35,912 nucleotides of DNA from XYD1-FULL-44-32 sp964433715 (GTDB taxonomy: Bacteria > Patescibacteriota > Minisyncoccia > Phycocordibacterales > XYD1-FULL-46-19): NCBI GenBank assembly GCA_964433715.1, contig CAYSSL010000003.1:1-35912 (forward strand). Direction: 5' to 3'. How positions within the stretch are numbered: the stretch's first letter is position 1; every line of letters begins with the position of its first letter. Below, piece after piece: positions 30,877 through 35,912 of this stretch. A model generated the notes under the pieces. The model searched no databases. It was not told the DNA's origin and was given only the letters and a program-made list of their open reading frames with translations. The translations under genes and the position numbers were made by a program.

Positions 30877-31461
30877 ATGACAAGTCCAAAAGAAGAAAAA
30901 ACATTTGTGATGGTCAAACCCGATGGGGTAAAAAAGGGTTTGACTGGAGAGATAATTCGTCGTTTTGAACAACGGGATCTAAAAATTGTAGCTTTGGAGA
31001 TGTTTGTGCCAACCCGTGAGCAAATAGACGAACATTATCCTAAAGATGAAAAATGGATCGCTCGTTTGGGGGAAAAGACCAAATCGGCCTACGACAAATA
31101 TGGCTATGATTTAGTAGTGGAGATGGGTACCGATGATTTGTTTAAGGTGGGTGAACAGGTGCGAAGTTGGATTTTGGACTATATGACATCGGCCCCTTTG
31201 GTCCGGATGGTTATTCAGGGTTTACATGCGGTTGATGTGGTTCGCAAAATTGCCGGTCCGACTATTCCAGCGATGGCCGATATGGGCACCATAAGAGGGG
31301 ACTTTTCAATAGATTCGCCGGCACTTGCTAATGCTGAAAAGCGGGCGATTATGAATCTTGTCCATGCCTCAGAAACACCAGAAGAAGCTGAGCATGAAAT
31401 AAAACATTGGTTTGGTGACCGTCCAATTTTTGATTACAAGCGTTTTGGGGTGGACGCTTAA
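30877..31461 (+). CDS. ndk: Nucleoside diphosphate kinase with an internal insertion
   Basis: 194 aa, about 50 longer than the usual 140. K14 in FVMVKPDGVKKG, an MVIQGLHAVDVVRKIAGPT segment and the active-site His H163 in NLVHASETPEEAEHEI (the usual NxVHGSDS) are clear, with IRGDFSID before it. The additional length falls between about residues 52 and 100, replacing the short Kpn-loop-proximal helix region. It passes phosphate from ATP to other NDPs. 14 nt after map, end of the operon. Confidence 0.93.
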   Translation: MTSPKEEKTFVMVKPDGVKKGLTGEIIRRFEQRDLKIVALEMFVPTREQIDEHYPKDEKWIARLGEKTKSAYDKYGYDLVVEMGTDDLFKVGEQVRSWILDYMTSAPLVRMVIQGLHAVDVVRKIAGPTIPAMADMGTIRGDFSIDSPALANAEKRAIMNLVHASETPEEAEHEIKHWFGDRPIFDYKRFGVDA

Positions 31462-31760
31462 AGGCGCTCGCCCTCGTCTTTTTAGCTGGGCCCCGCTTTG
31501 CTAGTTGAAAATCATACTCACCTCACGACGGAAATTTCATAACTCGCTTCGCTCAGACAGATGAAATTTCCTGTTCGACTCGTTGATTTCCAAACCAGCT
31601 TTCGCGAAAGCTAAAAAAGCGAGGGCTCGCTAAGTTGTATGATTTTGGCATTAAACAACCAACTATGATTTTCCCAACGCGGAGCACCTGCCCGCCATTG
31701 GCTGAAGCCGCAGGCGATGACAGGCGGGCGGTGGGAGGAAAAGGAGGAAGTTAAAAAGAA
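31462..31760. repeat. Gene-free region of nested inverted repeats
   Basis: No credible gene in 31462-31843. Nested arms are visible: CCCTCGTCTTTTTAGCT (31471-31487) with 31609-31625 (two mismatches); AAAATCATAC (31508-31517) with GTATGATTTT (31637-31646); GGAAATTTCAT (31530-31540) with ATGAAATTTCC (31561-31571); and a 16-bp palindrome AGCTTTCGCGAAAGCT (31597-31612). A separate REP-like hairpin lies at 31685-31733 (CACCTGCCCGCC... AGGCGGGCGGTG). The phrase CTCGCTTCGCTCAGACAG is of the kind repeated in CPR intergenic DNA, from memory. Confidence 0.7.
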
Positions 31761-31809
31761 AAATTTAACCATATTTTATATAGTCCATTTGGTATACACT
31801 TTTGCTTGG

Positions 31810-31837
31810 TTGACCACATTGGTTAGGGGGCTATAAT
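31810..31837 (+). promoter_or_regulatory. Promoter of the putative RNA gene
   Basis: TTGACC (31810-31815), 16-nt spacer, perfect TATAAT (31832-31837). The predicted start, about 31844, coincides with the first base of the RNA's closing stem. Confidence 0.8.
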
Positions 31838-31843
31838 GAAATT

Positions 31844-32012
31844 AGGTTATTTGGGGTATTATCTAGATCAAATAAACCCTAGGGAGCTCTATATTTTCGC
31901 CGGCCGTGGCCGTCGTGTGCGGGCACCCACGTAACATCACGTTATTCTAGGGTTAATACTTCCGAATAACCTAAAATGAAACCCTTTCTCATGCGGAAGG
32001 GTTTTGTTTTGT
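31844..32012 (+). ncRNA. Candidate free-standing structured RNA gene
   Basis: About 165 nt between a full promoter and an intrinsic terminator, without a credible ORF. The ends pair: GGTTATT (31845-31851) with AATAACC (31965-31971). Inside, GTATTA (31856-31861) pairs with TAATAC (31954-31959), and AACCCTAG (31875-31882) with CTAGGGTT (31947-31954, sharing one base). A GC-rich apical region (31895-31931) can form short hairpins such as CGTG/CACG. The long rod with interior loops and paired ends is reminiscent of 6S RNA, but I see no diagnostic consensus. It is too short for tmRNA or RNase P and lacks SRP RNA motifs. Identity open. Confidence 0.65.
31979..32012 (+). terminator. Intrinsic terminator of the RNA gene
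   Basis: AAACCCTT (31979-31986) pairs with AAGGGTTT (31997-32004), followed by TTTTGTTTTGTTT. Confidence 0.85.
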
Positions 32013-32035
32013 TTATAAACCTCTTTCGGTTACAA

Positions 32036-32041
32036 TATAAA
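32036..32041 (+). promoter_or_regulatory. -10 box of the membrane-protein/beta-CASP operon
   Basis: TATAAA ends seven bases before ATG 32049; an overlapping TACAAT starts at 32031. No TG extension. Confidence 0.45.
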
Positions 32042-32048
32042 GGTGAAA

Positions 32049-32507
32049 ATGCTCATATTAAATCGGGTTTTGCTTGGGCTAACCGCTGGATTGGTGGTCG
32101 TTTCTGTCACCTTGTCGGTAATGGCTTATCAAAACTTTTGGTTTTGGCGCTTGTGGTGGTTTGATAATGTCCTTCATTTTATTTCTGGTGCCACCGCTGG
32201 GTTATTGTTTCTGTTTGTTTATTTTGCCGTAGCACGTCAAGATGGACGTCATATTGTTCCAACTTGGACCGAGGTGTTACTGGCGGCTACTAGTTCAATC
32301 TTTGCCCTAGGCTTTATTTGGGAGCTGTTTGAATTTAGTATTGATAAATATTGGGCGGCTTCGATTGCGGTTAAACAGCTGCAGATGATTGAAATTGGTT
32401 TTGGTGATTCTATCTGGGATTTAGTTTCAGATATTCTGGGTGCTTTGGTAGCGGCGCGTATTTTTAAATCAACCTTCGTGGAAACGGAGGACCTAATCAA
32501 ACAATAA
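32049..32507 (+). CDS. Small integral membrane protein, DUF2238/YjdF-like
   Basis: 152 aa, four hydrophobic segments. Conserved-looking polar motifs stand at membrane edges: WWFDNVLHFISGATAG (about 37-52), FIWELFEFSIDKYW (about 95-110) and GDSIWDLVSDILGALVAA (about 123-140). The D-x3-H, WE-x-F-E and D-x2-D-x3-D pattern resembles the YjdF/DUF2238 family, whose function is unknown. ATG 32049 is preferred to GTG 32043 for start codon and -10 spacing. The stop overlaps the next start by one base (TAATG), so the two are co-translated. Confidence 0.7.
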   Translation: MLILNRVLLGLTAGLVVVSVTLSVMAYQNFWFWRLWWFDNVLHFISGATAGLLFLFVYFAVARQDGRHIVPTWTEVLLAATSSIFALGFIWELFEFSIDKYWAASIAVKQLQMIEIGFGDSIWDLVSDILGALVAARIFKSTFVETEDLIKQ

Positions 32508-33889
32508 TGAGTGCAAAATTTGCTATTACGTTTAGTGGTGGAGCCGGTAGTGTTACAGGTTCTAATTTTATGTTTGAAACTGAAGAAAATGGTGAACAGC
32601 ATCGGTTGCTTATTGACTGTGGCTTGGAACAGGGACAAGAAATTTCATTAGAAGAAAATTATGAGAAATTTAGCTATGATCCTGCCAGTATTGATGCTTT
32701 ATTTGTCACCCACGGACACCTAGATCATGTTGGTCGGATTGGTAAACTGATCCGTGATGGTTTTAGTGGTACGATATATTCTACGCCACCGACCAGAGAT
32801 ATTGCCGAGCTGATTATGCTAGATAGTTTGGGGGTAATGGAAAAAGAGCGTCGTGGTAAAAGCTTACCTCCTTTATATGATGAAAAAGATGTAGCGAGTG
32901 CAATGTCTAGATGGGAGACTTATCCCTACCACGAGCCTTTGCGTTTAGGAAATTTGCAGGCTGTTTTTCGTGACGCGGGACATATTTTAGGTTCCTCAAT
33001 GGTGGAGTTTACGCTGGCTGGTAAAAAGATTATGTTTACTGGCGATTTGGGAAATTCACCGATGCCCCTTCTACCTGATACGGAAAAGATTACTGATATA
33101 GACTATCTTTTAATGGAATCTGTCTACGGTGATCGTAATCACGAAAGGAAAGAAGAGCGTACTGCTATTATGCGTAATGTGATTAGGGATACCATGAAAA
33201 ATGGTGGGACACTTATGATTCCAGCTTTCTCGGTTGAGCGGACCCAAGAGCTTTTGTTTGAGATAGAAAATATGATGGAAAACTCAGAGATACCGCTGGT
33301 GCCGGTATTTGTTGACTCGCCACTGGCGATTGAGGTGACTGGTGTTTATAAAAAGTATCACGAGTATTTTAAAAAAGAAGTTTCAGCTACAGTTCGCGAG
33401 AGCGATGGTGCTATTTTTAACTTCCCTCAACTTCATTTTACCAAGACGACAGAAGAGTCAAAATCTATTCGCCATCGAGGTACGCGCAAAATCGTGATTG
33501 CCGGCTCGGGTATGTCAAACGGTGGGCGTATTTTACATCACGAAAAAGATTATTTACCCGATCCAAACAGTACCTTACTTTTGGCGGGTTATCAGGCGAT
33601 TGGTACCTTGGGTCGCATTATTCAAGATGGTGCCAAGAAGGTGCGGATTATGGGTGAAGATGTGGCGGTGAGAGCTAAGGTGGTGACTATAACGGGATAC
33701 TCGGGCCATAAAGACTCTGATGCTCTACTGGATTTTGTGGCTGATTCGGCCGATTCTCTAAAAAAAGTTTTTGTGGCGATGGGTGAGCCAAAAGCGGAGT
33801 TGTTTTTGGTACAGCGCCTGCGAGATTATTTAGGTCTAGATGCGGTGGCGCCGGAAGCAGAGGAGAAGGTGGAGGTAAATATAGAATAA
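32507..33889 (+). CDS. Metallo-beta-lactamase/beta-CASP ribonuclease (CPSF/YSH1-like)
   Basis: 460 aa. HxHxDH motif THGHLDH (H69, H71, D73, H74), then AGHILGSSM and FTGDLG for metal binding. The beta-CASP insert has IPAFSVERTQELL, SGMSNGGRILHH and GYSGHKD. The order and length match the bacterial and archaeal CPSF73-like nucleases rather than RNase J, which has an additional C-terminal domain. Likely function: RNA cleavage or exonucleolytic decay in the cytoplasm. It is translationally linked to the preceding membrane protein, an odd partner that might tether it, though that is speculation. Confidence 0.9.
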   Translation: MSAKFAITFSGGAGSVTGSNFMFETEENGEQHRLLIDCGLEQGQEISLEENYEKFSYDPASIDALFVTHGHLDHVGRIGKLIRDGFSGTIYSTPPTRDIAELIMLDSLGVMEKERRGKSLPPLYDEKDVASAMSRWETYPYHEPLRLGNLQAVFRDAGHILGSSMVEFTLAGKKIMFTGDLGNSPMPLLPDTEKITDIDYLLMESVYGDRNHERKEERTAIMRNVIRDTMKNGGTLMIPAFSVERTQELLFEIENMMENSEIPLVPVFVDSPLAIEVTGVYKKYHEYFKKEVSATVRESDGAIFNFPQLHFTKTTEESKSIRHRGTRKIVIAGSGMSNGGRILHHEKDYLPDPNSTLLLAGYQAIGTLGRIIQDGAKKVRIMGEDVAVRAKVVTITGYSGHKDSDALLDFVADSADSLKKVFVAMGEPKAELFLVQRLRDYLGLDAVAPEAEEKVEVNIE

Positions 33890-33890
33890 C

Positions 33891-33935
33891 CCCCAACAAA
33901 AAACCCGCTCAGATTGAGCGGGTTTTTTGTTGGGG
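33891..33935. terminator. Bidirectional terminator between convergent operons
   Basis: 21-bp perfect arms (33891-33911 with 33915-33935, loop GAT) with A/T-runs inside both arms, serving the beta-CASP gene and rplT. Confidence 0.93.
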
Positions 33936-33939
33936 TAGT

Positions 33940-34284
33940 TTATTTTACAAATTCCACTACTCGTTTAAATGTCTCGGGATTATTTTCGGCCAAGTCGGCT
34001 AGTATTTTTCGGTCCAGCTCAACATTCTTTTTCTTTAACATATCAATAAACTTGCTGTACGAAAGGCCAAGGGTTTTAGCGGCTGCGCCAATCTTAATAT
34101 TGAAAAGACGGCGGAAGTCATTTTTCTTGTCGCGACGGTGGGCAAAAGCGTGAGCTCCGGCGTGGAGGAAGGCGGTGCGAGCTTCACGAGTTTTATTGCC
34201 ACGACCAAAACGAAAACCTTTGACTCGAGCAAGGAGACTTTTGCGACGTTTTATTTTATTGGTAGCTTTTTTTACTCTTGGCAT
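33940..34284 (-). CDS. rplT: 50S ribosomal protein L20
   Basis: 114 aa. A basic N-terminal helix MPRVKKATNKIKRRKSLLARVKGF, then RREARTAFLHAGAHAFAHRR-type and RRLFNIKIGAAAKTLGLSYSKFI. It is essential for early 50S assembly and, in E. coli, represses its own operon. Last gene of infC-rpmI-rplT. Confidence 0.96.
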   Translation of the reverse strand: MPRVKKATNKIKRRKSLLARVKGFRFGRGNKTREARTAFLHAGAHAFAHRRDKKNDFRRLFNIKIGAAAKTLGLSYSKFIDMLKKKNVELDRKILADLAENNPETFKRVVEFVK

Positions 34285-34307
34285 GTTAGTAGATTACTGC
34301 TTAAAAT

Positions 34308-34505
34308 TTAGTTACTAGTCTTGCGACCAGGGAACATCCGACTGGAAGTTTTGGCTGTTACCTGAATGGTTTGGCTCCGCTTGCCAGCAAGTTGGGATGA
34401 GCGCGACTCCTTGGCATTAAAATGATTTTTACCAGGGCGCCGAGCGACAATTTTGCCCGTTTTGGTCATCTTTAACCGTTTGGAATATGATTTATTGGTT
34501 TTCAT
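34308..34505 (-). CDS. rpmI: 50S ribosomal protein L35
   Basis: 65 aa. MKTNKSYSKRLKMTKTGKIVARRPGKNHFNAKES is the standard start (KT.KS..KR..KT..GK). Ends in MFPGRKTSN. It overlaps the end of infC by 14 nt, so it is probably translated by coupling. Confidence 0.94.
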   Translation of the reverse strand: MKTNKSYSKRLKMTKTGKIVARRPGKNHFNAKESRSSQLAGKRSQTIQVTAKTSSRMFPGRKTSN

Positions 34506-35052
34506 GTTGGTTTGATTCGTTTGGAGTTTCTTTTTTAGTACTTTTGTTTCTTTCCACTACTAGATATGGTCCCTTGGGGCCCTTTTTGACCGGTTCGGCC
34601 AACTTGTAGTCTTCGGGGATCAAGCGGAGAATACGGTCGAGGCGATCTTCAAGGAATTTAGGATCAAAATATTTGGCTCGTCCAGAAACAAAAAGTTCAA
34701 TTTTCACACGGTGACCCTCTTTTAGCCACTCGCCAGCTTTTTTCGCTTTTAGTTCTAGGTCGTGGTCGCCGGTACCAATTTTCACCTGCAGTGACTTGGT
34801 TTCGGTAGCCTTGGAGCCAGCTTTGGCGGCTTTAGCTTTACGATTTTCAAGATATTGCCACTTACCATAATCCATAATCTTCGCGACTGGTGGATTAGCA
34901 TTGGGCGATATCTCAATTAGGTCAAGTCCGGCCTCCTCAGCTTTTTTCAGAGCCTCTTCCTTACTAATTACCCCCAGAGCTTCACCCTCCTCGTCAATGA
35001 CGCGGAGTTCACGGGCAGTTATCTGGTGATTTAATCGTACGAATTTGCTCAA
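34492..35052 (-). CDS. infC: Translation initiation factor IF-3 with TTG start
   Basis: 186 aa. The N-domain FVRLNHQITARELRVIDEEGEALGVISKEEALKKAEEAGLDLIEISPNANPPVAKIMDYGKW, the linker rich in Lys/Ala and the C-domain KIGTGDHDLELKAKKAGEWLKEGHRVKIELFVSGRAK are standard. IF-3 checks the start codon and keeps subunits apart. An in-frame stop lies five codons upstream, and the only usable start is TTG 35052. Rare starts are typical of infC (AUU in E. coli), where they let IF-3 regulate itself. The N-domain is complete. Confidence 0.95.
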   Translation of the reverse strand: MSKFVRLNHQITARELRVIDEEGEALGVISKEEALKKAEEAGLDLIEISPNANPPVAKIMDYGKWQYLENRKAKAAKAGSKATETKSLQVKIGTGDHDLELKAKKAGEWLKEGHRVKIELFVSGRAKYFDPKFLEDRLDRILRLIPEDYKLAEPVKKGPKGPYLVVERNKSTKKETPNESNQHENQ

Positions 35053-35099
35053 AAATGTATTAAATTATGATCCTTGGTCGCCCACGACGGACGGGGATA

Positions 35100-35128
35100 A
35101 TAGTAACGGAAAATGGGGGGAAAGTCAA
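35100..35128 (-). promoter_or_regulatory. infC operon promoter
   Basis: On the minus strand TTGACT (35128-35123), a 17-nt spacer TTCCCCCCATTTTCCGT, then TACTAT (35105-35100). The leader of about 40 nt includes GTCG-TGGG-CGAC. Confidence 0.7.
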
Positions 35129-35142
35129 TTGGCAGACTGATA

Positions 35143-35178
35143 TAAAAATGCCTCGACCAGACTTGCTGGTCGAGGCAT
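35143..35178 (-). terminator. Intrinsic terminator of the MazG-like gene
   Basis: ATGCCTCGACCAG (35148-35160) pairs with 35166-35178; read on the minus strand the stem is followed by TTTTTATAT. Confidence 0.85.
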
Positions 35179-35198
35179 AAAAAAAGACAATTTCAGGA

Positions 35199-35912
35199 CT
35201 AGCGACCTTGGTTGCGTCCAATCGTGGTCGTGGTCTGGGCGTCTAGGTCGTTAAACGACAGAGCGCAGTTGCAGGGGATCAAGCCGCATGGCTTGCAAAA
35301 CTCGTACCGAGCAACTATTTCAGCCTCTAGGTTGATTTCTTGCACATAGGCCACAGCCAGTATCCAAGACAAGATGTCGGCTAGTTCCAACTCACATTCA
35401 CTGAGGAAACGGCTGGGGTACAAGGGGGTGTTTTTGGCTCTGATGTGCAGGGCCGCCAGTTCGGAAGCTTCGGCCGTTAGTCGATTAAATACGACTTCCA
35501 TACCTCTTTGGTGGTTGCCCCTGCCATAGAGGTCTTCAAGATGGTTTTGCCACCGCCGCAGTGTCCAACTCAGTTGTTCTTCACTAGCCTTTGTAGTGTC
35601 GGGTGCTGGGCGGGCGTTATCTTGGCAACGACAGGGGATTTGGGCACAGTAGGCGCAGCCGGACAAGGGAAATTTGGCGGCCATGCCACGAGCAACTTGC
35701 ACTTCGCCGTGATAGTAGTTTGCCATTCCCATAAAAAACGAAAAGATCATCGCCAGCCGTTTTGGTAGGGGTTCTCCCTTGCGGAAGGCACTGGTCAGTC
35801 GACCTATCTCGTACAAAAACACACTGATGCGGTCGGCCTGAGAGTTGTCCACGATCATGTTGCGCCGCCCAAACAAGCGGGCAAAATGTAGCTGCAGTCC
35901 ACCTATTGTCGT
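35199..35912 (-). CDS. Protein with two MazG-like domains, each followed by a Cys cluster (5' end outside window)
   Basis: The frame is open to the right edge of the window, so the N-terminus is missing; 237 residues are seen. There are two related halves. Half 1: LQLHFARLFGRRN... then YEIGRLTSAFRKGE and ...GCAYCAQIPCRC. Half 2: WQNHLEDLYGRGN..., AEASELAALHIR, ELELADILSWILAVAYVQEINLE and CKPCGLIPCNC. Half 2 keeps the E-x3-D-type acidic positions of MazG/NTP pyrophosphohydrolases, while half 1 has lost most of them. Each half ends in CxxCxxxPCxC, likely a zinc site. A house-cleaning nucleotide pyrophosphatase is plausible for half 2; half 1 may be structural. It has its own terminator and is separate from infC. 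Confidence 0.65.
   Translation of the reverse strand, partial: TTIGGLQLHFARLFGRRNMIVDNSQADRISVFLYEIGRLTSAFRKGEPLPKRLAMIFSFFMGMANYYHGEVQVARGMAAKFPLSGCAYCAQIPCRCQDNARPAPDTTKASEEQLSWTLRRWQNHLEDLYGRGNHQRGMEVVFNRLTAEASELAALHIRAKNTPLYPSRFLSECELELADILSWILAVAYVQEINLEAEIVARYEFCKPCGLIPCNCALSFNDLDAQTTTTIGRNQGR

Noticed and set aside
31571..31581. GTTCGACTC resembling a tRNA T-loop
   Set aside because: No acceptor or anticodon stems around it; it belongs to the inverted-repeat region.
31665..31754. Short ORF of 29 codons in the repeat region
   Set aside because: It spans the REP-like hairpin, has no ribosome binding site and gives a low-complexity product.

Overview
The window looks like chromosomal DNA from a small-genome bacterium of the Candidate Phyla Radiation (Patescibacteria, most likely a Parcubacteria-type lineage). 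Points in favour are the very compact layout, ribosomal protein L30 missing between S5 and L15, ComEC split into a membrane gene and a separate metallo-beta-lactamase gene, many short unrecognised membrane or Cys-rich proteins, and the C-x6-C-P-D-G...C-x4-C secreted motif that I recall as common in CPR genomes. TGA ends recJ and the gene at 24941, so the standard bacterial code fits. Two runs of exactly 100 N (10887-10986 and 21096-21195) are scaffold gaps. No tRNA, rRNA, CRISPR array or transposase was seen.

Layout. 1-5319: the end of a large repeat-containing surface protein, a degenerate GspE/PilB-like ATPase, and the glycolytic pair tpiA-pgk. 5356-8682: an unknown protein ending in an SSB-type DDIPF tail and a HIT protein (both minus), then recJ, a small membrane protein and an RNase H-like gene. 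8699-12465: split comEC, rpmB (minus), a site-2 protease and a Cys-rich small protein. 12557-18530: the str region (rpsL-rpsG-fusA), four small unknown genes, tuf and rpsJ. 18644-29415: an almost complete S10/spc ribosomal cluster running to secY, broken after rplE by an unknown 183-aa gene that has its own ribosome binding site and terminator. 29506-31461: adk-map-ndk. 31462-31843: gene-free foldback repeats. 31844-32012: a probable free-standing structured RNA gene. 32049-33889: a membrane protein and a beta-CASP nuclease. 33940-35052 (minus): infC-rpmI-rplT. 35199-35912 (minus): an incomplete protein with two MazG-like repeats, each followed by a Cys cluster.

Expression signals are unusually legible. 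At eight genes a -10 box, usually preceded by TG, lies 6-9 nt before the ATG, so those mRNAs should be almost leaderless. Genes inside the ribosomal cluster lack Shine-Dalgarno sequences, whereas several single unknown genes between core genes have good ones plus their own terminators. Promoters in front of tuf, rpsS, rpsN and infC share TTGAC(A/T) followed by a pyrimidine-rich spacer. tuf, rpsS and rpsN then have a hairpin plus T-run close to the predicted RNA 5' end. The tuf and rplC leaders carry elaborate, possibly alternative stem-loops.

The observations I think most worth following are the 31.8-kb RNA gene, the SSB-tail protein, the tuf and S10-L3 leaders, the shared translation-gene promoter form, and the duplicated MazG/Cys-cluster protein.
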